DNA of 64,000 nucleotides from Pyrenophora tritici-repentis (lineage: Eukaryota > Ascomycota > Dothideomycetes > Pleosporales > Pleosporaceae): positions 6,138,001-6,202,000 of the forward strand of contig NC_089390.1 in assembly GCF_003171515.1 (NCBI RefSeq), in the 5' to 3' direction. Below the pieces are notes generated by a model, which was given only the letters and a program-made list of their open reading frames with translations, was not told the DNA's origin and made no database searches. The position numbers and the translations under genes were made by a program. Positions 23,489-33,841 of this stretch are shown here, in pieces (the stretch's first letter is position 1; each line of letters opens with the position of its first letter).

Positions 23489-24528
23489 ATGACGTCTAGC
23501 CTTGCAACTCCGCCCTCCAATCTCCAACTGCAAAGCCCTCTCTTTGGTATACTACCTGGAGAGATCCGCAACAACATCTTCGAGCTGGCCCTCATGCAAG
23601 ATGAAGACGAAGAAGAGGCATACCCAGAAGATTCATACTGGTATAGACCGGGCTTCTCAGGGCCACTCAAGGGTAGCAGTGCGCTTCTGCGCACATGCAG
23701 AATGGCGTATAGAGAAGGACAGAAAGTATTCTTGAGGGAGCTGGAAACTGCTTTTTGGTTCGGTATGTTGCTTTGAACCTTGGCGTCGCAGCGGATGCTA
23801 ACATGCATGTTTTAGACCGAGGACCAGAAGGCCGTTCGGGCAACAGCGCATGCGAAAACTTCTTCTGGGATCTCACACCACAAGCCTCCCAAGCGCTTCA
23901 GAAGGTCCGCTTCTTCACGCAAATGTATTGGCTCGAAAATGGCCACAACACGTACTATCTTTTCTCGTTACCGCAATTCCGCCCTACTCAACTCACGATC
24001 ACGATTCGATACTCTGATTGGTAGCATTGGGAGCACGACTACCCGCTTCGAATGGGAGAGCACTGGCTACAATTCTTCATGGGCAGCCCAGGGCTGCGCG
24101 TACTTCAAGTTGAGTATGAGACTCTCAGTCGGAAGAAAGAGGAGATGATGCGCATCGTTCAACGAAACAAGAAGTGGAAGCTTCCTGTGCGAAGGGAAGC
24201 TGAGTCGTACCAAGAAGCCGACATGGAGGGTCATCTGAGCGCAGAGGGCACTGAGCTGAAGGAGTGGACGTGGAAGGGCACGAGCAAGCTAGGTGGGGAA
24301 AAATGGGCTCCTCATGGAACCGCTGACAAGTTGGAATATGTTGTAGTGACGGACACCTGGAGGTTTGTTGATACTCCACTCAGCGCTGAAGAAATGCGCG
24401 GACGTGATGATGCTAGGATGAAGACGGCCCCAGCGACGAGGGAAATCGCGAAAGAAAGGCTTCGGAGTATGTTTCGCCGGGATGATAGGCTGGATCTGAT
24501 GTGGACCTCACCAGCTGTTGAGCTTTGA
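23489..24528 (+). pseudogene. 2EXR-like fungal protein with in-frame TAG (or an unusual intron)
   Basis: Exon 23489-23762, intron 23763-23815 (GTATGT, GCTAAC branch, TTTAG) and a second exon to 24528 would give 328 codons. The N terminus LFGILPGEIRNNIFELAL and later RTCRMAYREG resemble the F-box-like 2EXR proteins abundant in Pezizomycotina, of unknown function. The frame is broken by one TAG at 24022-24024, straight after TIRYSDW, while the same frame goes on coding (HWEHDYPLRMGEHWLQ) to the end. Relatives usually have a second Trp here, so TGG to TAG, a RIP-type change, is likely. The alternative is a 66-nt intron, 24021-24086 (donor GTAGCA), which also keeps frame but uses a poor donor. 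The remaining protein is Lys/Glu-rich without known domain. Confidence 0.6.
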
Positions 24529-25037
24529 GAGCTCTCTGCACGTATGAATAAGTGAGCTTTCTTCAAACTCAAACACAGACTCAAAGACTCAGATTGGTAT
24601 GGTAATAAGCGCATATTCGATACTCTGAACCCACTCAATATGTCAAGCTCCGTAGCCAAAGGCTCATGGGCTACCTTACTCTCAATTGTGTCGCGACACC
24701 TCATTCTGGTGTGCGAGCCATTATGATGATGACGTAGCCTCCCCACCGACCTGGCCTTTCACGGCAACGCTCAACGATGTTGAAATGATAGGTTGGGGGT
24801 GAGTAAGAAATCCGAGAAGAGAAGAAAGAATGCTTGAAGATCTAAGATCTGAGGTGCGTCTCTTGCAGCGAGCTTGGCAACATCGAAGCGAGTGAAGGTA
24901 AAGTCACATGAGAGCGTGTTGACGGCCTTGCCTAGTCGAGACTAGAGCTTAATCGTCATTGCCTAACACGCAGCGACTCCCACACTGTTTGTTTACTTCA
25001 ACCGACACACCTGCAAAGTCCTCACACACTCACCGAC
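24529..25037. other. Intergenic region
   Basis: No gene recognised; promoter of the F-box gene. Confidence 0.5.
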
Positions 25038-26720
25038 ATGGCGGAGCTTTTGTCTCTACCGGACGAACTCTTGCTTGCAATTGCCAACGAGATGCAAGGC
25101 GACATAAGAAACGCCTACCGCAGTCTAAGATCTCTGGCGCTGTCTTGCCGACGACTGCGACCTATCGCGCAGGAGGTCCTCTATATGGACGTCGCTATCT
25201 GCAGAACCCAGTCATTACGAGGCCCAAATAGTCTCACATGCCTCGTACAAACCCTTGTACAGCGGCCAGGTCTTGCGGTGAAAGTCAACAAGCTCAATCT
25301 AAGGATCATCGGCAATCCCATTATGCACTCGAAGGATTGTTTGGAGCTGATGTATACTGAATATGAAGGTTGCACTTGTGGTTTCAAACCAGTTCTCTCT
25401 CTCTGTATCGAAACCATCGGTAATATCAGGGCAAACAATGGCTCCCGTCTCTACAACCATGACTGGGCGTCCAATATACAGGCCGGGCTTCAGTTAGCTA
25501 TGGTCGGCCTCATCCTATGTCTCACGCCGCACCTCGAAAGCCTGACGTTGGATTACCGCAAGCAGAAAATGGAGTCTTCTGGTTTTTACACAAAACCTAT
25601 CGCATTTGAGCACTTCAGTCTCGATGACCTCTTCGGAAGCGTAACTCAGTCCCCAGCGTTTTCTATCGAGCACATCAAAGGCTTCGCGAAACTTACGCGG
25701 CTTATCACCAACACTTGTCCTCCGTCCAAATTGATAAGCCTACCTCAACTGAAAGGGTTGGAAATAGGCCTTCTCAACGACCACTGGAACCAAGATCGAG
25801 GCCTCAGACCTTTACTCTCGACCGGCACAGCTCTTTCCATGACGATGACTCACCTGACTGTACGATTGGACAAGCTCGCACTCTACTCCGATCGAGCCAT
25901 TCTAGTACGTGGCGTCTATCGACGCCTGAATGATATAATCAAGAATCTTACGGTCCTGGAATATCTATTTCTACAATTTGGGTCCGAATGGGGAAAACGA
26001 TTCGACCCACGCCAGGGCGACTTGTCAGAAGCATCATTTGAGTATGTAACTTCAGAGATAGAGAGCCTCAGTTTGACACATTTAGCTCTGGATGTTGAAG
26101 ACGTTGGAAAAGCCTGGTTCTACGAGAGCGGCGAGACTCCCTTCGAAGTAATACGACCGATGACCTCACTCAGAAGGTTACCGAAGCTTCGCAGCATCAC
26201 AGCCCCAGAAGAGGCCTTTTTCTTTCCGGGCGGATTTGAGACGTGCGTTATACCTTCAACCATCGAAAGTATTGGAATAATCAGTGCAACATATGGGACA
26301 TATCAATTTATCAGATATATCCTAAGCGACCAAGGACAGTGGCCGAGTTTGACGTCAATCAAGTTAGAAACGGGGCAGGACAATCCAGGACTATACAACA
26401 ACATCCACCCTCAAATGTATGATGAAGACGATGTCTCTGAAGCCTTTTACTATCTCTGCGGCTGCAAGGGCGAGTGCAGGTGCAAGTACGATTCTGATCA
26501 CGAGTGCGAGTGCGAGTGCGAGTACCACTGCGAGGTCGACTGCGAGAGTGAGGAAGGCTGCGACCATTGTTACCGTATCCATGCGTGGTACTGCGACAAT
26601 ACGCGTTGGAGAGAATTTTTCAAGCAAGATCGTGCGATCTTCCTGGGGTCTAAGAACATCGATGTGTGTATAGAGATTGTACAAGAGAAGCTGGCGTGGA
26701 GGGAAGAATGGACTGGTTGA
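25038..26720 (+). CDS. F-box protein with Cys/Glu-rich C-terminal tail
   Basis: Single-exon gene of 560 aa. Residues about 3-50 (LLSLPDELLLAIANEM ... LALSCRRLRPIAQEVLYMDV) form an F-box, the Skp1-binding part of SCF ubiquitin ligases. The middle carries irregular leucine-rich stretches (LTRLITNTCPPSKLISLPQLKGLEIG, LTVLEYLFLQFGSEWG, LRRLPKLRSITAPEEA) as in substrate-recruiting fungal F-box proteins. Residues about 473-515 are a Cys/Glu/Asp tract with CGCKGECRCKY and repeated CE pairs, a possible metal-binding tail. No substrate can be named. The gene has no introns and lies at the edge of the accessory region, as many expanded fungal F-box genes do. Confidence 0.85.
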   Translation: MAELLSLPDELLLAIANEMQGDIRNAYRSLRSLALSCRRLRPIAQEVLYMDVAICRTQSLRGPNSLTCLVQTLVQRPGLAVKVNKLNLRIIGNPIMHSKDCLELMYTEYEGCTCGFKPVLSLCIETIGNIRANNGSRLYNHDWASNIQAGLQLAMVGLILCLTPHLESLTLDYRKQKMESSGFYTKPIAFEHFSLDDLFGSVTQSPAFSIEHIKGFAKLTRLITNTCPPSKLISLPQLKGLEIGLLNDHWNQDRGLRPLLSTGTALSMTMTHLTVRLDKLALYSDRAILVRGVYRRLNDIIKNLTVLEYLFLQFGSEWGKRFDPRQGDLSEASFEYVTSEIESLSLTHLALDVEDVGKAWFYESGETPFEVIRPMTSLRRLPKLRSITAPEEAFFFPGGFETCVIPSTIESIGIISATYGTYQFIRYILSDQGQWPSLTSIKLETGQDNPGLYNNIHPQMYDEDDVSEAFYYLCGCKGECRCKYDSDHECECECEYHCEVDCESEEGCDHCYRIHAWYCDNTRWREFFKQDRAIFLGSKNIDVCIEIVQEKLAWREEWTG

Positions 26721-27046
26721 AGCCGGCGGGTATTATCCACTGTCAAGGAGGAGGTCGAGTGTAACAGGTCTATGTTCAAAGTTTGTGTGATGATTCCAAC
26801 ACTATCGGATCATGGCGGCGACGGCGCATACTTTTAAGACTGCCTCGACGATTTCAATCATATGTAACATAGAGTACTCAGTATTGATGTCATACAAATG
26901 CGACATACTGTTACAAACGTCTTTGTGGACTTCCTGTGGATTTGAACTGCCTGTACCATCGTCATCGATTTTCTCACAAATACTAGTGACAGAATGTAGT
27001 TGACATGAACTACGTCTTGACTTTTTCTGCAACGTTCCGATGTTTA
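26721..27046. other. Convergent intergenic region
   Basis: AT-richer than the flanking genes; no gene recognised. Confidence 0.5.
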
Positions 27047-28649
27047 TCATATCGGATTGTAGTACTTGAAACTGTTCTTCGGATCCCAATCATTCTTCAG
27101 TTTGGTCAACTTCGCAAGCCTGGCATCGTACCCATACAACTCAGCCTTTGGTTCCTCTCCATTGGCATAATTAACATAGCAATGCCGCTTCCCATCGCTC
27201 TTATCAAGCCCCGTATATAGCGCATCACGAATTGCGCGCGTGTATGCATACGCGTCTTTATTCGTCTGCTCATCGTCGCCCTTCCACCACAAGACCGGAC
27301 TTGCAAGGATAGGATTCTCGCGCTCCTCCAGTGCTAGAGCAGTGGATGCTGGATCAACAGCCCTCACACCCTGCATACCGTAATTTTCCAAGAGAATGAT
27401 GGCGGTGCTGAACCGAGGATCTGCCGTCACGTTTGCGAAAACCGTGAAAGCTTTGCGGAGACCTTCAATGTCCCAGGTAGGCAGTGTGACGCCGGCTCCA
27501 GCGATGTTCTCATTCTTTGCGCAGACATGGCTGTCGATGTTGTTTCCAGTTACTGTGTATAGTTCAACATAGTTGACGTTGGTTGAGACTGTGATTGAGA
27601 TGGGGCCGAGAGCTTTGAAGTAGGCTGCGTATGGCTCTGCTTCTGCTTGTGACCCTTCGTATGCGACGGTGTATGCTACTACGGGCTATTTTGGAATTAG
27701 ATTTAGGTGCAAATATGAGTGAGGGGCTACCTACATTGACTGGATCAACACCAGGAAGCTTCGCGAACACTCCAGTGAGTGCCAATTTCGCTGGCCGCTT
27801 CATTGATGGGCCTTCAAAATCATTGAGAAGACTGAATAGCGACTCAATCTTCTCAGCTGGGTATATCAACGAGTATACTGTCCAGTTAGATGGTATATCA
27901 TGGGTCTTGACTTCAAGGCTGGTCACGATGCCAAAATTATGACCGGCTCCTTGTAAGGCCCAGAAGAGATCAGCATTCCTCGTGCGAGATGCTTCGACTA
28001 TTTTGCCACTGGCGATCACTAAGCGTGCGGAGACAAGTCCGTCGAGAGAATAGCCGTATTGGCCTTGTAGCAAGCTGTGGCCACCTCCCAAGAGGGGACC
28101 TGCGACAGAAACACATTCTGAAAGTCCGGTGACTGGGACATAGATAATCAGCCTAATTTCAATACGAAAAGTAGTAGAATTTGACTCACCAGCATACTTT
28201 CCCTTGGCAAACAGTGCGCGGGTGATCTCGTATTGCAACGTACCGCCCCCAACCATGGCAGTCTTTCCATCTTGGCTCAGTGTCGTAGTATTGAGCTTCC
28301 GCATATTGATCTGAATGCCATATGGCAGTTTGTTGAGCGACTTTGTCCATCCATGAGCACCTGAGATAGCCAGGAAAGGAATGTTGAAACGATTAGCCAA
28401 GGTGACTGTCGCTTGTACATCGGACTCGGTCGCTACTTGGACAATGACGCTGTAATGAGGAGATACACGCGGTGACGAGGCGCGCAACTGCAATATATCC
28501 CATTCGGCTCCTCCCGGGAATGTGATAGTGGCTTCATCGGAAAGTTGAGCGCTCAGTGCGGAGACGGCATGCTTTAGATCCTTTTGCTCGAATGCGGATG
28601 AGCAACGGATGATACACAGCAGTCCTGTTACAATGGTACGAACGAGCAT
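27047..28649 (-). CDS. Secreted FAD-linked oxidase, berberine-bridge (BBE/VAO) type
   Basis: Exons 28649-28190, 28132-27735 and 27685-27047 (introns 57 and 49 nt) give 498 aa. A signal peptide (MLVRTIVTGLLCIIRCSSA) points to secretion. The PP-loop FAD domain has the SGAHGW segment, where the His normally forms the covalent flavin link, and ECVSVAGPLLGGGHSLLQGQYG, where the Cys of a bi-covalent flavin would sit, followed by SLDGLVSARLVIASG and LFWALQGAGHNFGIVTS. The C-terminal BBE motif (CYVNYANG ... NDWDPKNSFKYYNPI) is complete. Relatives oxidise sugars, alkaloids or polyketide intermediates; the substrate cannot be inferred. The second intron's donor is GTAGGT, chosen over the overlapping GTAGCC because only it keeps frame. 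Confidence 0.92.
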
Positions 28650-29540
28650 GGTGACGGGGCTCTCCAGACGTGTCCAGTATTCAGGATATGGATGATCAGA
28701 GAGAAGGATCGCAAAAGATAAGAGAGACCTGACAGGGTGACAAGCTCCTTTTATTGACCAGCTTCACACGATTACATGTCAGGAGTGGCGTGCATCTGCA
28801 GTATCTTTCCTGTGCTACACGCATGCACGTCGGCCCCATACATGTATACTTCAGCCGACAGCGTAGAAACATCACTAGTGATCTAGCTTGTTGACTCGGC
28901 TGGAAGGTGCAGAGTGGATGGTATGCTTTTTTCGGAATGCCCGGACAGACGTCGGGTCATGTAGTTACAAGCTTTGAATCATAATTTCAAACAAGGCTAG
29001 ATCATCCGATCGATATTCTCGAATCGTTGAAAGTATAGTTAGTGCTAGTTAGACATTGAATGTATGAGAGGGCATGGCGCCTCCCCATGTCTCGGCCAAG
29101 GCGCTACGGGTGGCACACATCCCGCACTTCGGGTACCCGACCCCCGAGTGACTTCTAAGGTTCCTCTGCTATACAAGTAAAAATTCCATCAACAACAACT
29201 GCATGTGTCCATCGTCGGGTTAGCGATCGATAACCCATAAGGATACGAACTGATGACCGCTAGCGACGATATAGTATATAGATACACCATTTCCCACACG
29301 AGCCGATGTAGTTGTGAGGCACAGCATTTTTAACAACCCCGCCTGAGCACTGGCATGGTCGTTTGCCTTCTGAAGCTGCTATAGAGGTGGAAATACGTCA
29401 AAATCCTAACCATGACCGGATCACGGGAATCGTTAACTTAATCTGCCCTCAAAAACGCCTCTACTACTCGTGCAGGGGCTATCATTACCTAGGTAGGCAA
29501 AACCCGTTCACAGGAACGTCACCCCGCGCCCGGGTTTGCT
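28650..29540. other. Start of AT-rich, gene-poor island
   Basis: Promoter of the FAD oxidase, then sequence without recognised gene. CSRCQKLFLRPE at about 29548 could be the first bit of the HET relic that follows. Confidence 0.45.
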
Positions 29541-29722
29541 CAAGATGCCAGAAATTGTTCCTGAGGCCTGAAATACGACTATGGAATTTCGGAAGTCAAT
29601 CTTGAAAAGGAAGTGACAGTTGGTGAAACGCGACAGTGTTTCGTATGCGAATTTTGGTGGCGAGCAGTCCAGTGTCGGGTTAGCTTAGACCTCAAGCTCT
29701 GGGGATTTGGTAATTTTTTAAC

Positions 29723-30475
29723 TTGCTGGCAGACGGAAAACCAACTGCTTGTTTCTTCCGAGTCGCAGACAATACACAAGAACTATCAATGGACGTGGCC
29801 AGCTTTGGCGCCTGGACGACCGCCGATACGAAACCAAGGTATCCAATGAGGATTGTACCAACGTTCACGAAAAACACTGCGGATCAATCCTGCATCGAGC
29901 AATTGTTCGGTTGGCTGCGAAAATGCGAAAATGATCATCCAACTTGTCACAGGGCTTCAACAAGCCACCGTGCCTGTGAAATGCCCACTCGCTTGATCGA
30001 CTTGAACGGCCAACCAAAATTGATAGAGACCGCACACTACGATTTGGAAGAAGAAAATAGCAGAAACGTGACCCTTAGCCACCGATGGACTCAAGGCTGC
30101 ACTATCAAGCTGCTCCATTCAAATATCGAGGCTTTGAAGCAACATATCGACTCTGCCACTCTGTCCACAGTCTTCCGCGATACATTGTTTATGGCGAAAC
30201 AGTTCGGTATCTTCTACATTTGAATTGATGCGCTGTGCATTATCCAAGATGATGACGAGGATTGGCGTAAAGAATCATCTTTGATGGGGAAGGTGTACCA
30301 AAATGCTTATTGCAACTTTGGAGCTACTGCAGTAGCAAGGGAAGCACACCTGGATCTATCCCAGGCCCTGAGATTCTTTAGGAATCGAGAATTCAAAACC
30401 ATACCTCATTTTGATAAGCCGAACAACCATCAGCGGTCGTACTACGCCTTTCCGCATTCGCTATGGTCAGCGTAA
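29723..30475 (+). pseudogene. Broken HET-domain (heterokaryon incompatibility) gene
   Basis: HET proteins trigger cell death after fusion of unlike strains. In one frame one reads CIEQLFGWLRKC, MPTRLIDLNGQPKL, VTLSHRWTQGCTIKLL and FRDTLFMAKQFGIFYI, then a TGA at 30221-30223, then the same frame continues with IDALCIIQDDDEDWRKESS and KVYQNAYCNFGATAVA. This is the HET core, where the stop replaces the invariant Trp of the (L/I)WIDxLCIIQDD motif. Frame is lost by 30475; an upstream Cys-rich bit (about 29548) may belong to the lost N terminus. The gene is a relic; no intact start or C terminus is visible. Confidence 0.85.
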
Positions 30476-31079
30476 TTTGTTCGACACGAGCCTCTGCTTG
30501 GACTTAAGAGTTCAGGGCAAACAAGCATGTTCCAATTCCGTTCCAAAACACTACGAACTTTTTAGTTTGGGATTCAACAACGAAAGGGGACACGAGGAAT
30601 TGATGTGAGAAGAGTGGTGACACATCGTAAAGGATACGAGTCATCGTGTATACAGCCTCTCCCCTACCAGTAGGTGCCTAGCGCTTTCTAAGAAGGATTT
30701 GATCATACCTACCAATCTAAGGTAGGTAAGCTAGATCAACGCTAAGCAGAGATAAGATGAGGCTAAGTAAGGGACAAAAACCTTTAAGCAAGGTATCTAA
30801 ATACATCTATAAACTGCAGATACGATATTATGACATCGTAAGCTGCATATTCGAAGTTAGCTTACGATATAATAGCACGTGACTTCTGTTACTAGTCTAT
30901 ATATTAAAGGTCCCTTTCCCGCTCTTTACTCCTCTAACAAACCACCTCTACTAGTTATCCGATACATTAATTTAGCTAATTTCCCTTCATTATTGCAGAA
31001 TTTGCCTAACAACACTCTCTAGTGGATTTCAGCTTCAAAGTCATTGCCTCGTTTCGACGCATACTTCAGTTCAACAAAA
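30476..31079. other. AT-rich intergenic DNA
   Basis: No gene. Short palindromes occur (TACCTACC...GGTAGGTA at about 30706-30728; TATGACATCGTAAGCT...AGCTTACGATATAATA at about 30828-30875). The part just before 31080 (C/T-rich, ending TTCAACAAAA) looks like a fungal promoter and leader for the relic below. Confidence 0.5.
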
Positions 31080-31414
31080 ATGCAAGTAAAATTAATCTAA
31101 GTACCTTCTTACGCCTCTTATAGCCGTACTAGGCGCTCAGCTTATGCTAAAAACTGTCCTCGCTGAGACACCGTTCTCTTATTGCTTTTGCATCGATACT
31201 GGCAATAACAATGCAGTCGACGCAGTTGCCACACAAACAGCATGTGATCAAATAGGTCACTCTGATTACTATTCTGGTTCGCAAAAGTGCCAGGCTACGG
31301 ACACATGGTATTCTCAACAGTTGCTTCGACTGCCTGTGCCGGAAGCACAACAGGCACGCCAGCTGCTTCGACAAGGACACCTCTGCGTTTCACATCGCTT
31401 GCGGCGCTTGTTGA
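31080..31414 (+). pseudogene. Decayed small secreted cysteine-rich protein gene
   Basis: ATG 31080 opens a frame that stops after six codons. A second frame (from 31096) carries a signal-peptide-like hydrophobic run (KYLLTPLIAVLGAQL) then a Cys-bearing part with YCFC, ACDQ and KCQA to about 31316. A third frame takes over with a dense cysteine pattern, SCFDCLC and SCFDKDT then ACGAC, ending TGA 31412. So three successive frames together look like one small secreted protein of about 110 residues with about ten cysteines, the layout of many fungal effector-like proteins, broken by at least two frameshifts. No family name can be given. Location in an AT-rich island with other relics fits decay. 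Confidence 0.6.
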
Positions 31415-32357
31415 AAGTCTTCGGCTCTCGGTCATACGCGATAGCAGATAGGGTGGTGCTGAGGGCATAATTCTTTTAGTAGTGTTGGTATCCTGTGTCG
31501 CGCCAGCTGCTGAGATAAGGCCGAAACTCTTAGTAGATTGCTCTTCAAATCATGTGATCAAGGGGTCTTCAGTCTGGTAGTATTGGTATCATTTGTTGCG
31601 CCAGCTAGTCATTGTAGGGCCTTGGGGTTAGCAAAAAACGAACATATCTGAATTCGATTACAAACCATTCCGTGTTCCTCATAACTAATAACCTGAGTTA
31701 CAGATAAGTCACTCCTTAAAGAATCTACGGAACCGCTGTTTCGTCTAATAACGCTTGTTGGGCTATGGAAAACGGGATAAACTCCCATGTTCAATAACTT
31801 ATTGACGAACCAGACTTATGAGAGTTGGCACTACCTGGTGGAGATATAGGAGGTACGATATGTTATGTTCTAGCGACCAACTCCTAGCTATGTCTTGCCT
31901 TACTTATCACTTTAGAGATGTACTCAATGATGAATACCTCGCTGGACTATGATAAAGCGACATGATCTGTGGGCTGCTTCGGTCATAGCCCCTTTATAGT
32001 CCTGGGTCGCACATGATTTCCTAGCAACTGATATCACTCCGGCTGGGTCGAAGATACTTTATCAACATGTTATATTGAATGACAAATGTCAAGAAAATTT
32101 CATTGTTAATATAGAAAACGACAGTGTTACACTAACTAGCTCAGACCCGATGGGCCAGATCTGAGATGGTTTCACTCAGAATCCGGGTGTTTGCGGCCTA
32201 ACCTTGGAGTGCAAAGGTGCAAGTCATGAGAAGAAGGACTGGGAATTCAGGAGGCACTCTTCAAATCATATAATCACGGTTATAGTGAAGATGCATACCA
32301 CTCAAGAAAAGACACATTCTTCTTTGTGTTGTCACATCTGCCCAAAGTAAGAGTGTG
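31415..32357. other. AT-rich intergenic DNA with a diverged 30-bp duplication
   Basis: No gene. Segments 31479-31508 and 31577-31606 match at 26 of 30 positions (core TTGGTATC, GCGCCAGCT). CTCTTCAAATCAT recurs at about 31541 and 32264. Looks like decayed repeat DNA. Confidence 0.5.
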
Positions 32358-32366
32358 GGAATCAAG
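32358..32366. repeat. Target-site duplication of the MITE, left copy
   Basis: GGAATCAAG, repeated exactly at 32494-32502 on the other side of the element. Confidence 0.8.
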
Positions 32367-32493
32367 CAGACTTGTCAACAATCAATCAGATCGGCATGAT
32401 TGATTCCTATCTAGGTTAAAGGCTGCCTAATGAAGTAATTCTTTAACCCATATAGGAATCAATCATGTCGATCGATTGATTGTTGACAAGTCT
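32367..32493. mobile_element. 127-bp foldback MITE with 9-bp target duplication
   Basis: Nearly the whole element is an inverted repeat: arm 32368-32421 (starts AGACTTGTCAACAATCAATC) pairs with 32441-32493 (ends GATTGTTGACAAGTCT), about 54 nt per arm with few mismatches and a 19-nt loop. It is flanked by the direct repeat GGAATCAAG at 32358-32366 and 32494-32502. It has no coding capacity, so it is a non-autonomous miniature inverted-repeat element. A 9-bp duplication fits Mutator-like transposases best. Confidence 0.85.
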
Positions 32494-32502
32494 GGAATCA
32501 AG

Positions 32503-33042
32503 ACAGGGCGGTTTCCCGACAGTACGGGGATTGATACTAGACAGAACCAGACAACTATCGCCGCATGAGGCTCATACGCACTCTGCCCTGACGACCACAC
32601 CGAATTTGCGGATTTTGAAATTGACAACCTGGATCTTCAAACCATCAAAATTGTGTAGACTGCTTCATGGTACCAGAACTTAACTATACAATACACACTA
32701 TCCAACAAATTCATCGAACACCAACTTTTCGAGATGACAAAAAGGTCCTGGATTACCCTTTTTTCATCTCAATTCCATTGAAATGCCTTCCTAGAATCAG
32801 TTTCCAACGTCTGCTTTTGCGTGCAGGCGTTGTGGCGGGCGCGCTGGCCGCTGCAACTTTGACAGAGTTGTTACCTGGCCTTAGTTGAGAGAAATCTCTG
32901 CAAATGGCCCGTGCGCCAACTGATTTTAGATGTTCGATCGAAGGCACCCTCTACGAAACCGACAGAGCAACGGCTCTTCCTTAGGTATATATCTCTATTG
33001 CTGCAAAGTAATAGGCCTATATATCTAGATGCTACCTATACC
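32503..33042. other. AT-rich intergenic DNA
   Basis: No certain gene. A stretch reading VRGLILDRTRQL and TTPNLRILKLTTWIFKP (about 32532-32650) has a leucine-rich flavour like the middle of F-box proteins, too short to call. Confidence 0.4.
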
Positions 33043-33626
33043 CGAACGCCCTAAACCAACTCGATATACCGACCCCATATACCGAACCGCTCCAGCACCT
33101 GCTGTCACCAGCACACTCACGAGCAAAACACCGACCAGGCACTAGATGTATAGATCTATTATCTCTCTTGTAGATCCCTATATACAGACGCCTACACCAA
33201 AAGCCCTCTCCACCGAACGACCTAAACCGACTCGATATACCGACCCCATATACCGAACCGCTCTAGCACCTGCTTTCACTAGCACACGCACGAGCAAAAC
33301 ACCGACCAGGCACTAGATGTATAGATCTATTCTCTCTCTTGTAGATCCCTATATACAGACGCCTACACCAAATACCCTCTCCACCGAACGCCCTAAACCG
33401 ACTCGATATACCGACCCCATATACCGAACCGCTCTAGCACCTGCTTTCACTAGCACACGCACGAGCAAAACATCGACTAGGCAATAGCTGTATAGGTCTA
33501 TTATTGTTAGGTTATAATAGATTCCTGTATACAGACGCCTACACCAAAACGCCCAAAACATCGACTAGGTAATAGCTGTATAGATCTATTCTGTCTTGTA
33601 GATCCCTATATACAGACGCCTACACA
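33043..33626. repeat. Tandem repeat of 171-bp units
   Basis: Three units start at 33043, 33214 and 33385 (CGAACG-CCTAAACC...), each 171 bp, containing CGATATACCGACCCCATATACCG, a GATGTATAGATCTATT segment and CCTATATACAGACGCCTACACC. A fourth, internally deleted copy runs to about 33626. Units differ by scattered substitutions. There are no transposase motifs or open frame. Confidence 0.9.
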
Positions 33627-33841
33627 AAACAACAGACAGACACTGTATAAAACTACAAACAATATTTCTTTTCGCAAAGAGCTCGCTGTTACATCTCTTT
33701 CTGTTCACCACACTGCTCTTTAGCACCCGCGCCAATGGAAGACTAGCTCGGAAATTGGACTACGCAACTATCCTCCAAATTGTACAAGACCTATAGAAAC
33801 TCCATATTGAACAACATACATAGAACGGCTTAGCCAAAGTC

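Noticed and set aside
32532..32650. Possible F-box/LRR fragment
   Set aside because: Only about 40 residues with leucine spacing; too short and no neighbouring continuation.
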